Shown here: piece by piece, positions 25,210 through 33,094 of the stretch
Layout of the letters: the number at the start of each line of letters is the position of its first letter
Position numbering within the stretch: the first letter of the stretch is position 1
NCBI GenBank assembly: GCA_964444065.1
Contig: CAYUFL010000016.1
Span: forward strand, 1-36,113
DNA: 36,113 nt
Reading direction: 5' to 3'
DNA from: JBGMEA01 sp964444065
GTDB taxonomy: Bacteria; Bacillota; Clostridia; Eubacteriales; Anaerofustaceae
Program-made: the position numbers and the translations under genes
The notes under the pieces: generated by a model
The model's input: the letters and a program-made list of their open reading frames with translations, nothing else
The model's database searches: none
Told to the model about the DNA's origin: nothing

Positions 25210-26457
25210 ATGCTTAAAGTAAAACCGTTTCGCGCACTCCGACCGAGTCCGGAACTTGCCGATAAGGTCAGTTCATTGCCGTATGATGTGATGAATACAA
25301 AAGAAGCGGTGCAAATGGCTGCCGGAAACGATGTTTCATTTCTTCATATTATTCGTTCCGAAATTGATTTGCCTGAGTCTGCTGATCCGCATGCACCTGA
25401 AGTGTATGCAAAAGCCGCCGAAAATCTGGAGTCTTTTATTGATCGCGGAGTGTTGATCAAAGATCAGAATCCGCATTATTACATCTATCGTCAGATTATG
25501 AACGGACGTGTTCAGACCGGTATTTGTGCATTGGTATCGATCGACGATTATCAAAACGGACTGATCAAACGCCATGAATTTACATTGCCCGAAAAAGAAG
25601 TAGACCGTATCCACAATTTTCTTGCCTGCAAAGCTCACACGGAACCGGTGTTTCTGATTAATAAAAAAGATGATGTGATCAAGAAAATTATTCAGAATGT
25701 CACAACATCAAACGAAGCGGTCTATTCCTTCACTTCGGATGACGGGATTGCTCATGCGCTGTGGCTTGTCGAAAACCAACAGGATTCCGATGCGCTGCAA
25801 CTGGCCTTTCAGCAGATGGATGCACTTTATATTGCAGACGGACACCACCGTACCGCATCTTCATGTCGTGTCGGCGAAAAAATGAGGGCTGAACAGACAG
25901 CTTATGATCCCGAAGCAGAATTCAATTTCATCATGGCTGTGATTTTTTCGGAGGACGAGTTGCACATCATGGATTATAATCGTCTTCTGAACGATCTTGG
26001 GGATTATACGGCGGATACCTTTCTGAATGCATTGCAAACGGATTTCGAGGTGCTTCCGATTCTTAATGACACTGATATCAAAGCGAACGCGAAACACCAC
26101 TTCAGTATGTATCTGGCAGGTAAGTGGTACCAAATCATTGCAAAAAACGGTACGTTTGATGCCGATGATCCTGTCGCATCATTGGATGCATCCATACTGC
26201 AAAAGAATCTGTTCGGTAAATTGTTGGATATCGAGGATCCCAGAACGACAAAACGTCTTTCGTTTGTCGGCGGAATCCGCGGTTATGAAGAACTGAAAAA
26301 CAGAGTGGATAAAGGCGAAGCGGCAGCAGCCTTTGCGCTTTATCCGGTGCTGATATCGGATTTGTTGGCTGTGGCTGATTCCGGCATGGTAATGCCACCG
26401 AAATCAACATGGTTTGAACCCAAGCTGCGCAGCGGATTGTTTATTCATCAATTTTAA
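25210..26457 (+). CDS. DUF1015 family protein, possible serine kinase-like
   Basis: A 415-residue cytoplasmic protein of the DUF1015 family. It starts LKVKPFRALRPSPELADKVSSLPYDV and contains IADGHHRTA with Asp at about 210. This DGHHR motif is shared with ParB/SerK-type proteins, some of which phosphorylate free serine. In clostridia the gene is often next to serine-synthesis genes, and here a class V aminotransferase follows after 18 bases. The serine link is therefore plausible but inferred. The start is set by TTTGGAGG just upstream. Confidence 0.85.
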   Translation: MLKVKPFRALRPSPELADKVSSLPYDVMNTKEAVQMAAGNDVSFLHIIRSEIDLPESADPHAPEVYAKAAENLESFIDRGVLIKDQNPHYYIYRQIMNGRVQTGICALVSIDDYQNGLIKRHEFTLPEKEVDRIHNFLACKAHTEPVFLINKKDDVIKKIIQNVTTSNEAVYSFTSDDGIAHALWLVENQQDSDALQLAFQQMDALYIADGHHRTASSCRVGEKMRAEQTAYDPEAEFNFIMAVIFSEDELHIMDYNRLLNDLGDYTADTFLNALQTDFEVLPILNDTDIKANAKHHFSMYLAGKWYQIIAKNGTFDADDPVASLDASILQKNLFGKLLDIEDPRTTKRLSFVGGIRGYEELKNRVDKGEAAAAFALYPVLISDLLAVADSGMVMPPKSTWFEPKLRSGLFIHQF

Positions 26458-26475
26458 TATATTAAGGAGAGTAAT

Positions 26476-27552
26476 ATGCATAGAAAATTATTTATCCCCG
26501 GACCGATCGAAGTCAGACCGGAAGTCCTTGAAAAAATGTCTACTCCGATGATCGGACACAGAACGAAAGAAGCCAGTGCGCTTCAAAGAAATATCAGTGA
26601 CAACATGAGAAAGGTGTTCTTTACCGAAAATGAAATCTTGTTGTCAACTTCATCCGGAACAGGTTTAATGGAAGGAGCAATCAGATGCGGAACCAAAAAC
26701 AGAGCTGCTGTTTTTTCCGTAGGTTCTTTTGGTAAACGCTGGTATGAGCTTGGAGTGGGCAATGGGGTTCCGACCGATCTGTATGAAGTGGAAGACGGAA
26801 AACATACCGATCCGAATTTTGTGGACGAAATTTTAAAAACAGGTAAGTATGACTGCATTACCGTAACGCACAACGAAACTTCTTCCGGTGTTACAAATCC
26901 ATGTGCCGCAATCGGCGAAGTAGTAAAAAATTATCCTGATGTAATATTCTGCGTAGATTCGGTTAGTTCTGCCGCCGGAATGAAAATTGAAGTAGATAAG
27001 TGGGGCATCGATGTTTGCGTCACATCTGCTCAAAAAGCACTTGGACTTCCTCCCGGACTTTCTGTCTGTACTTTTTCGGAAAAAGCGGTCGAAAGAGCAA
27101 AGGAAGTAAAAAACAGAGGTTATTACCTTGACCTTCTGCAGCTTTACAATACTGTGAAAAAGAAAGATTATCAGTATCCTTCAACACCGAGTCTTTCGCA
27201 CATGTTTGCGCTTGAATATCAGCTCGATCAAATTGTCAATGTGGAAGGAATCGAAAATCGTTTCAAAAGACATGCTGAAATGGCAGATTATATCAGAGGG
27301 TGGGCGAAAGAAAACTTTGCGCTTTTCCCGGAAGAACAATATGCATCGAATACATTGACTTGTATCAAAAACACGAAAGAAATCAACGTTTCTGCAATGT
27401 GCAAAGAGCTTAACGCACGCGGATATGAAATCTCCAACGGTTACGGAGACCTGAAAGAAAAAACATTCCGTATTGCGCATATGGCTGATTTGAAAATGGA
27501 AGATATGACGGATTTGATTGCGCAAATCAATGATATCCTCGGAATCAAATAA
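26476..27552 (+). CDS. Class V aminotransferase (serine-pyruvate / alanine-glyoxylate type)
   Basis: A PLP enzyme of 358 residues. It starts RKLFIPGPIEVRPEVLEKM and has STSSGTGLMEGAIR for phosphate binding and FCVDSVSSAAGM with the PLP Asp. The Schiff-base Lys is at about 187 in TSAQKALGLPPG. Such enzymes act as serine-pyruvate, alanine-glyoxylate or phosphoserine aminotransferases. With the DUF1015 neighbour a role in serine metabolism is likely, though no serA is present here. AAGGAGAG precedes the ATG. A terminator follows. Confidence 0.9.
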   Translation: MHRKLFIPGPIEVRPEVLEKMSTPMIGHRTKEASALQRNISDNMRKVFFTENEILLSTSSGTGLMEGAIRCGTKNRAAVFSVGSFGKRWYELGVGNGVPTDLYEVEDGKHTDPNFVDEILKTGKYDCITVTHNETSSGVTNPCAAIGEVVKNYPDVIFCVDSVSSAAGMKIEVDKWGIDVCVTSAQKALGLPPGLSVCTFSEKAVERAKEVKNRGYYLDLLQLYNTVKKKDYQYPSTPSLSHMFALEYQLDQIVNVEGIENRFKRHAEMADYIRGWAKENFALFPEEQYASNTLTCIKNTKEINVSAMCKELNARGYEISNGYGDLKEKTFRIAHMADLKMEDMTDLIAQINDILGIK

Positions 27553-27570
27553 ATTAATATTTATCGAATT

Positions 27571-27605
27571 ATGACATGTGCTTCATCGGTACATGTCATT
27601 TTTTT
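27571..27605 (+). terminator. Rho-independent terminator after the aminotransferase
   Basis: ATGACATGT (27571-27579) pairs perfectly with ACATGTCAT (27591-27599), followed by six T. Confidence 0.92.
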
Positions 27606-27616
27606 GACTTCTTCGA

Positions 27617-27645
27617 TTGTGAGCGGTTCGATTTGCATCTATAAT
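27617..27645 (+). promoter_or_regulatory. Promoter of the chromate-transporter pair
   Basis: TTGTGA at 27617-27622 and a perfect TATAAT at 27640-27645, 17 bases apart. The start of transcription would fall in or just before the GGAGG ribosome site, giving a leader of about 10 bases. Confidence 0.65.
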
Positions 27646-27661
27646 GGAATTGGAGGTATAC

Positions 27662-28225
27662 ATGAAAAAACGTAATTGTCTGAAATTGCTCACAGTATTT
27701 TTTCGTATCGGTCTGTTCACATTCGGCGGCGGATATGCCATGGTGCCACTGATTCATAAAGAAGCAGTTGAAAAACAGCAATGGATCAATGATGAAGATA
27801 TCCTGGATTTATTGGCCATTGCGCAGAGTACACCCGGTCCTATGGCGATCAATACCGCAACCTATGTTGGATATAAAGTTGCAGGTTTTTGGGGCAGCCT
27901 TGCCGCTACGGTCGGTGTTACGCTCCCTTCGGTGTTTATCATCATCATCATCTCATTGTTTTATCAGCAATTCCGCGCCAACGAATGGATCAATTATGCA
28001 TTCCTTGGAATCCGCGCAGGAGTAGCCGTTTTGCTTTTAAATGCGACCGTTAAATTTGCGAAGGCGTTGGAAATGAATCTATTTAATCTTTTTTTGTTAT
28101 TAAGTGCTTTTTGTGCAATTGTATTTTTTAATTTTAGTACAATGCTGTTGATTTTGTTTGGCATTTTTTGCGGAATCATTCGGCATATATGTACTGCTTT
28201 GAAAAAAGGAGATGGAACGCAATGA
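27662..28225 (+). CDS. Chromate (CHR) transporter family protein, first half
   Basis: The 187-residue half-size CHR protein starts with FFRIGLFTFGGGYAMVPL, followed by AQSTPGPMAINTATYVGYKVAG and several membrane helices. Long ChrA proteins contain two such halves; in many Bacillota the halves are separate adjacent genes that form heterodimers. The family exports chromate, but natural anion substrates are likely in an anaerobe. TTGGAGG precedes the ATG at 27662. Its stop overlaps the next start (ATGA). Confidence 0.9.
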   Translation: MKKRNCLKLLTVFFRIGLFTFGGGYAMVPLIHKEAVEKQQWINDEDILDLLAIAQSTPGPMAINTATYVGYKVAGFWGSLAATVGVTLPSVFIIIIISLFYQQFRANEWINYAFLGIRAGVAVLLLNATVKFAKALEMNLFNLFLLLSAFCAIVFFNFSTMLLILFGIFCGIIRHICTALKKGDGTQ

Positions 28226-28782
28226 TCTTGTGGCAATTATTCAATACTTTTTTTCAAATCGGATTGTTTACCTTAGGTGGAGGATACGCAATGATACCGA
28301 TGATTCAGGATATGGTTATGGTCAGAGGCTGGAGTGATATGCAGACTTTGGTTGATTTTATTGCTGTATCAGAATCGACTCCCGGTGCTTTTGCAATTAA
28401 TATCGCTACATTCATCGGTATCGAAACGAACGGAATTTCGGGTGCGATTGTATCCACTTTGGGCGTGATTCTGCCTTCGTTCGCGATTATTTTATTGATA
28501 GCGAAAAATATAGAACGCTTTGAAAGTAATGTTTATGTAAAAGCCGCAATGGTTGGTTTGAGACCGATCGTAGTGGGGATGATCGGTGCCGCCGCGATAT
28601 CGGTTATGCAGTTGGCATTTCTTTCCAATAATCAAGGCGGAGTCATTGTGCCTGATATGAAGTCCATTTTTATATTTGGCATTGTTTTGGTACTTAATAT
28701 GGTGTTTAAAAAACTGCATCCGATTTTTTTTATTCTTATCAGCGCCGTCTTTGGAATCCTGTTGTACGGATTGGTTGGCTGA
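28222..28782 (+). CDS. Chromate (CHR) transporter family protein, second half
   Basis: The 186-residue partner has the same signature: FFQIGLFTLGGGYAMIPMI and SESTPGAFAINIATFIG, then hydrophobic helices. It overlaps the first half by four bases. AAAGGAGATGG precedes the ATG. The two proteins are presumably a functional unit. Confidence 0.9.
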   Translation: MILWQLFNTFFQIGLFTLGGGYAMIPMIQDMVMVRGWSDMQTLVDFIAVSESTPGAFAINIATFIGIETNGISGAIVSTLGVILPSFAIILLIAKNIERFESNVYVKAAMVGLRPIVVGMIGAAAISVMQLAFLSNNQGGVIVPDMKSIFIFGIVLVLNMVFKKLHPIFFILISAVFGILLYGLVG

Positions 28783-28858
28783 AGGGAATTGCATTTTAAT
28801 TTGCGCCAGTGCAATAATTATTAAAAATTCCAATTTGATTTTTAGGAAAAAGAAATTG

Positions 28859-28867
28859 TGATAAAAT
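28859..28867 (+). promoter_or_regulatory. Extended -10 promoter of the small membrane protein gene
   Basis: TG-A-TAAAAT with TG at 28859-28860 and TAAAAT at 28862-28867; no proper -35. Confidence 0.5.
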
Positions 28868-28896
28868 AAATTATATAAAATGAGTAAGGTAATGTA

Positions 28897-29427
28897 ATGA
28901 AAAAAATTCAAATGCCGCAAATATACGCGATTCTCGCACTTGTAATCAGCATTGTTTATTATATTGCTGCCGCACACAGCAGTGAACTGATTATTTATGA
29001 TATCAAAGAAACTGTGTTGGTTCTTTTCTTTCTGTGTGTCCTTTTTGTGCCGGACAGGTTATCCAAACTATGGCTGATTCCGTTTTGGGCATATCCTGTA
29101 TTGAGTATTGTTGAAATCGTGCTCGAATCGCAGAAATACAGCAGTTATTTTTCGGATTATATTGTCGAGTACAGTCTTGAGTTTGCAATGTTTGTGTTTG
29201 CAGGCATTATTCTTTTGGCAATTAAGGGCGGTCGAAAGAGTATGAGAATAACGCTTACCGTTTTGCTTGTGATATTCGGGCTCACTGTCGTTTATAAATC
29301 ATTGTGGTATTTTGTGCTTGGCGACAGCGGATATGTTGCAACATATTTATTGTTTTCGTTGCCTGAGGCGTTATCGATGATTTGTATCCTCAGTTACGAT
29401 AAACTTCAAAACAAGGCAATATCCTGA
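28897..29427 (+). CDS. Small integral membrane protein, unknown
   Basis: A 176-residue protein that is almost entirely hydrophobic, with about six predicted membrane helices. Examples are IYAILALVISIVYYIAA, VLVLFFLCVLFV and ITLTVLLVIFGLTVVY. I recognise no family motif. It has its own extended -10 promoter and a terminator. The ribosome site is weak (GTAAGGTAATGTA). Confidence 0.7.
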   Translation: MKKIQMPQIYAILALVISIVYYIAAAHSSELIIYDIKETVLVLFFLCVLFVPDRLSKLWLIPFWAYPVLSIVEIVLESQKYSSYFSDYIVEYSLEFAMFVFAGIILLAIKGGRKSMRITLTVLLVIFGLTVVYKSLWYFVLGDSGYVATYLLFSLPEALSMICILSYDKLQNKAIS

Positions 29428-29431
29428 AATA

Positions 29432-29456
29432 AAAAAAGCCCAATCGGGGCTTTTTT
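29432..29456. terminator. Bidirectional terminator between convergent genes
   Basis: AAAAAAGCCC (29432-29441) pairs with GGGCTTTTTT (29447-29456). It serves the plus-strand membrane protein and the minus-strand acyltransferase-like gene, whose stop codon lies at its right edge. Confidence 0.9.
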
Positions 29457-29458
29457 GT

Positions 29459-30316
29459 TTAGTCGATATCTTCGATTTTTTGCTCAAGACGTTCTTCCAG
29501 AAGGGAAGGCGACTTCAGATATTTTTCATAGATCCGCAGTGATTGGGAAAGATAGAATCCGTCACAAATGCGTTCGTCAATGGTGTATCCCAATGTGAAT
29601 ATGCGTTTTGATTCAATATTGCCGCTCAGTGTGCTGAACGGTTCATTGTTTGTTTTTCCGATCGCTACAAAGAAACTTGCCGTGCCGAAATCGTACAGAT
29701 GATGGTAAAGGTAATTCAGTTTAATTGATTTGATGTTCGTGATCCATGCACTTGCATGAAATGGACTTGCTTCCAGTATACTCTTCGGCATGATATTCCA
29801 TAGATCAAATCTCATCAGTGTTACAACAAAGAAACGAATCAAAAAGTTCGGAAGCGACATAAACCATCGCGCAAGCTTATCTGTACTGTTGGATGTCGTT
29901 GCCATCTTATTGAGCTGAATTGTTTCGTTTATCTTTTCATTCACATCATAAATGCTTTCGGTACCGTCAAATATAACTTTAATGGTAGTTTCTTCGGCTT
30001 CATCGGAAAGCTCTTTTTTTACCGCTAAAGAGATTTCGATGTTATTGTGTGCGTAAAGTCTGCCGTTAATCGCAAAACGGTTCAGAGAAGGACGCAACGC
30101 AAGGAGCCGAACCAATGCAGTTATGATGATTGTCATGTAGGATAGTTCATAGCCTTCGGTTCTTTTTTCTTTTATGTAAGCATCAAAGATGTCTGTGGTC
30201 AGATCCTGCTTGTAGAAGATCTGTGACTCGCTTCTTCTGTACATGATCTGCGGAATCAATTTGAAAAATGGATCAAGTCCTTTAATCAATCGTCCGTCAC
30301 TTCGTTTAGAAAACAT
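29459..30316 (-). CDS. Standalone 2-oxoacid dehydrogenase E2 / CAT-fold acyltransferase-like protein
   Basis: A 285-residue protein that resembles only the catalytic domain of E2 acyltransferases; no lipoyl or subunit-binding domain is present. Recognisable parts are LSYMTIIITALVRLLALRPSLNRF and the C-terminal FTLGYTIDERICDGFYLSQSL. In E2 and chloramphenicol acetyltransferases the last motif is HxxxDG with a catalytic His; here it is ERICDG, so the His is Glu at about 248. It is therefore either inactive, structural, or uses other chemistry. GGAG precedes the ATG. Its promoter lies at 30356-30384. Confidence 0.75.
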   Translation of the reverse strand: MFSKRSDGRLIKGLDPFFKLIPQIMYRRSESQIFYKQDLTTDIFDAYIKEKRTEGYELSYMTIIITALVRLLALRPSLNRFAINGRLYAHNNIEISLAVKKELSDEAEETTIKVIFDGTESIYDVNEKINETIQLNKMATTSNSTDKLARWFMSLPNFLIRFFVVTLMRFDLWNIMPKSILEASPFHASAWITNIKSIKLNYLYHHLYDFGTASFFVAIGKTNNEPFSTLSGNIESKRIFTLGYTIDERICDGFYLSQSLRIYEKYLKSPSLLEERLEQKIEDID

Positions 30317-30355
30317 ACTCTCAACTCCGTTTGTAAAATAAATGCAATCTCCTAT

Positions 30356-30384
30356 ATTCTAACGTTATTTTTATATTCTGTAAA
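30356..30384 (-). promoter_or_regulatory. Promoter of the acyltransferase-like gene (minus strand)
   Basis: On the minus strand TTTACA (30379-30384) and TAGAAT (30356-30361) are 17 bases apart. Confidence 0.6.
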
Positions 30385-30466
30385 GCAGAAGTTTTATCAT
30401 ATCAGAGGCGTGCTTTGCAATTGGAATGTTTATTTCCATTATGCCGTACAAGAACGTTGAAAACAC

Positions 30467-30495
30467 TTGACAAACAACCCTGTGACCGTTAATAT
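30467..30495 (+). promoter_or_regulatory. Promoter of the T-box operon
   Basis: TTGACA at 30467-30472 and TAATAT at 30490-30495 are separated by exactly 17 bases. The RNA would start near 30502, just ahead of T-box stem I. Confidence 0.8.
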
Positions 30496-30514
30496 AAAAG
30501 CAATATTTAAATGC

Positions 30515-30759
30515 ATTGACAGGGACAAAAAATCGATTATCGTTCTGTTAAGAGAGTTGTCGTTTGGTGCAAGACAATACAGACAGTTTCGCAAAATCAC
30601 CCTTGAGCAGTCCGCTGAAGTACTTAAGTAAGCCGGAACGGTTTCTTCCCGTTAGCAGGAGAGCATATTGATTGATATGCACAGAGCAGGTTGTCTTCTC
30701 AAAGACAGCAAGTTGAGTGGTACCGCGGTATTTCCGTCTCATGATTGAGGCGTTTTTTT
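30515..30759 (+). ncRNA. T-box riboswitch, specifier probably AUC (Ile)
   Basis: The conserved T-box GTGGTACCGCGG is at 30717-30728. Stem I shows AGAGAG, the apical GGTGCAAG (30566-30573) flanked by TTGTC/GACAA, and the 3' end CCCTTGAGCAG (30600-30610). A stem III hairpin AACGG/CCGTT and a GCATAT/ATATGC hairpin follow. The terminator is CGTCTC (30735-30740) with GAGGCG (30747-30752) and seven T. TGGT pairs with a tRNA 3' end ACCA, so discriminator A is expected. Counting back from the lower stem I, the specifier-loop triplet at 30596-30598 is ATC. The T-box call is firm; the codon is a visual fold with a poor upper stem, so it is less sure. Uncharged tRNA would open expression of the two genes that follow. 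Confidence 0.92.
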
Positions 30760-30795
30760 GTTTTCAGGTATAGTAAATCCAATCAGGAGGAGTAT

Positions 30796-31362
30796 ATGGA
30801 GTATATTATCGAACAGGTTGCTCAAAGGATTAAATTCACCAGAGAGATTCTGGAATTATCCTACGAGGAAATGGCCGAAGTAACCGGAGTAAGCGTGGAC
30901 GAATACATTGCATGCGAAAACGGGAAATCCGATTTCTCGTTCACATTTCTTTTCAAATGCGCAGAAAAATTCGGAATCGATTTGGCGGAATTGTTAACGG
31001 GGGAAGTTCCCAAACTGTCATTTTACAGTATTGTAAGAAAAGGGAAAGGACTTTCCGTGAAACGCAGAAATGGCTTGGAATACAGCCATTTGGCATATCT
31101 GTTTAAGCATAAAATCGCGGAACCATTTCTCGTTACGGCAAAATACAGTACGACGGAACAAGATGCTGAAATTGCGCTTTCAACCCACGAAGGACAGGAA
31201 ATGGATTACATCTTGAAGGGGCAGATGAAAGTACGGTTTGAATCCCACACAGAAATACTCAAAGAAGGAGATTGCGTTTATTACGATTCTTCCCACGGAC
31301 ATGGCATGATCGCAACCGGCGGAGAAGACTGCACATTTTTGGCAATTGTAATGAAAGCGTAA
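30796..31362 (+). CDS. XRE-family regulator with C-terminal cupin sensor
   Basis: The 188-residue product combines a helix-turn-helix (about 5-65; SYEEMAEVTGVSVDEYIACENG) with a cupin-2 domain (about 105-188; THEGQEMDYILKGQMKVRF and YDSSHGHGMIATGG). Such HTH-cupin proteins sense small ligands and often regulate an adjacent enzyme. AGGAGG precedes the ATG at 30796; a longer form would begin inside the T-box terminator and is rejected. The acyl-CoA synthetase follows after eight bases, so both lie under T-box control. Confidence 0.92.
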   Translation: MEYIIEQVAQRIKFTREILELSYEEMAEVTGVSVDEYIACENGKSDFSFTFLFKCAEKFGIDLAELLTGEVPKLSFYSIVRKGKGLSVKRRNGLEYSHLAYLFKHKIAEPFLVTAKYSTTEQDAEIALSTHEGQEMDYILKGQMKVRFESHTEILKEGDCVYYDSSHGHGMIATGGEDCTFLAIVMKA

Positions 31363-31370
31363 GGTAGTAT

Positions 31371-33026
31371 ATGGCACTCATTTACGAGAAATTTGTAAAA
31401 ACAGAATTTGACGAAAACAACAGATTATGTAAACTGGATTTTATTCCAGATGAAACCTATAATTTCGGATTTGATGTTATGGATGCACTGGCGGAGAAAA
31501 CTCCTGAAAAAAGAGCGCTTCTTTGGCTGTCAAAAGAGAAGGAAATGCACAATTTTACATTTTCTGATTTAAAAAAGCATTCCAACCAAACAGCAAATTA
31601 TTTTGTATCGCTTGGCATCAAAAAAGGGGATCGCGTGATGCTTGTGCTCAAGCGGCATTATCAGTTCTGGTTCAGCATGCTTGCACTGGATAAAATCGGC
31701 GCAATCGCAATTCCTGCTACGGATCAACTGACCTGTAAGGATTTCATTTACCGATTTGATAAAGCCGGAGTCAAAGCGATCGTCTGCACCGCCGACGGGA
31801 ATGTTTCCGATCATGCGGAAGAAGCGATGCATGCATCTCCGTCAGTAACAATTAAAATGATTGTGAACGGTACAAAAGAAGGGTGGCATTCGTTCGATTC
31901 CGATATCACAAACCAGTCGGAAGTATTTGATCGCCCTGTCTGGGAAGCCTGTCCGATGCGTGACGAAATTATGTTGATGTACTTTACTTCAGGGACAACG
32001 AGTTACCCGAAAATTGCCGCGCATACGCATACTTATTCTCTCGGACATATCGTCACAGCGAAATTTTGGCATAACGTAAGTCCCGAAGGTGTACATTGCA
32101 CAATTTCTGATACAGGGTGGGGGAAAGCAGTCTGGGGGAAATTATACGGACAATGGCTTGCCGAAACCTGTGTGTTTGCATATGATTTTGTGAAATTCGA
32201 TGCACACGATATTCTTCCGCTTTTTAAAGAGTATCAGATTACTACATTCTGTGCACCGCCGACGATGTTCCGTTTCTTCATTAAAGAAGATTTGGCGAAA
32301 TATGATTTGTCCTCTTTGCAATATGCGACAGTAGCTGGCGAAGCCCTGAATCCAGAAGTATTCAATAAATTCCTTGAACACACCGGTGTTAAATTAATGG
32401 AAGGTTTCGGACAGACTGAAACGACGCTGCTTATCGCAAACCTTATCGGGGACACTCCCAAACCCGGATCCATGGGTAAACCGAATCCGCAATTTGACGT
32501 TATGTTGATTGACAGCGACGATCAGCAGGTGCCCGTTGGGGAAGTCGGAGAGATCGTTATAAATGTAAGCGAGCAGACGCCATGCGGATTGTTTAAAGAG
32601 TATTATAACGACCCTGAAAAGACCGCCGAGGCTGTCAGAAATGGGTTTTATCATACAGGAGATACCGCATGGATGGACGAGGAAGGATATTATTGGTATG
32701 TCGGCAGGACAGACGATCTGATCAAATCCTCCGGATATCGTATCGGACCGTTTGAAATTGAAAGCGTTATTATGGAACTGCCTTATGTTTTGGAATGTGC
32801 GGTTATCGGTGTGCCCGATCCGGACGAAACAAGAGGACAGCTTGTGAAGGCTACGATTGTATTGACGAAAGATAAAGAAGCGAGTGAAGAACTGAAAAAA
32901 GAAATCCAGACATATGTGAAAAATTTGACTGCTCCCTACAAATATCCGCGTATTGTAGATTTTGCCGCAGAGCTTCCAAAGACGATCAGCGGCAAAATCA
33001 GACGAGTAGAATTGCGTGAAAAATAA
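31371..33026 (+). CDS. Acyl-CoA synthetase (AMP-forming, medium/branched short-chain type)
   Basis: A 551-residue ANL-superfamily ligase that activates a carboxylic acid through acyl-AMP to acyl-CoA. Motifs in order: YFTSGTTSYPK (P-loop, about 205-215), GEGFGQTET-type GFGQTETT, YHTGDTAW, YVGRTDDLIKSSGYRIGPFEIE, and a final PKTISGKIRR with catalytic Lys 542. The overall sequence fits the ACSM/MacS group, which uses medium-chain or branched short-chain acids, better than acetyl-CoA synthetase. To my memory the characterised archaeal member prefers 2-methylbutyrate. AAGGTAG precedes the ATG. Its control by a T-box suggests that the product feeds amino-acid synthesis; substrate specificity is inferred. 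Confidence 0.9.
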   Translation: MALIYEKFVKTEFDENNRLCKLDFIPDETYNFGFDVMDALAEKTPEKRALLWLSKEKEMHNFTFSDLKKHSNQTANYFVSLGIKKGDRVMLVLKRHYQFWFSMLALDKIGAIAIPATDQLTCKDFIYRFDKAGVKAIVCTADGNVSDHAEEAMHASPSVTIKMIVNGTKEGWHSFDSDITNQSEVFDRPVWEACPMRDEIMLMYFTSGTTSYPKIAAHTHTYSLGHIVTAKFWHNVSPEGVHCTISDTGWGKAVWGKLYGQWLAETCVFAYDFVKFDAHDILPLFKEYQITTFCAPPTMFRFFIKEDLAKYDLSSLQYATVAGEALNPEVFNKFLEHTGVKLMEGFGQTETTLLIANLIGDTPKPGSMGKPNPQFDVMLIDSDDQQVPVGEVGEIVINVSEQTPCGLFKEYYNDPEKTAEAVRNGFYHTGDTAWMDEEGYYWYVGRTDDLIKSSGYRIGPFEIESVIMELPYVLECAVIGVPDPDETRGQLVKATIVLTKDKEASEELKKEIQTYVKNLTAPYKYPRIVDFAAELPKTISGKIRRVELREK

Positions 33027-33035
33027 ATACACCGA

Positions 33036-33063
33036 TTACAAAACAGTTGAATTGTGATACAAT
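33036..33063 (+). promoter_or_regulatory. Promoter of the flavin reductase-like gene
   Basis: TTACAA at 33036-33041 and TACAAT at 33058-33063, 16 bases apart, with a TG just before the -10 (TG-A-TACAAT). Confidence 0.55.
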
Positions 33064-33094
33064 TAATTCAATAAGAATGAAAGGATTTGATTTC

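Noticed and set aside
30548..30742. Minus-strand 64-codon frame opposite the T-box
   Set aside because: It is antisense to a structured RNA, has no recognisable protein sequence and no support from neighbours.
30745..30795. Longer start of the XRE-cupin gene
   Set aside because: It would begin inside the T-box terminator hairpin; AGGAGG directly before 30796 defines the start.
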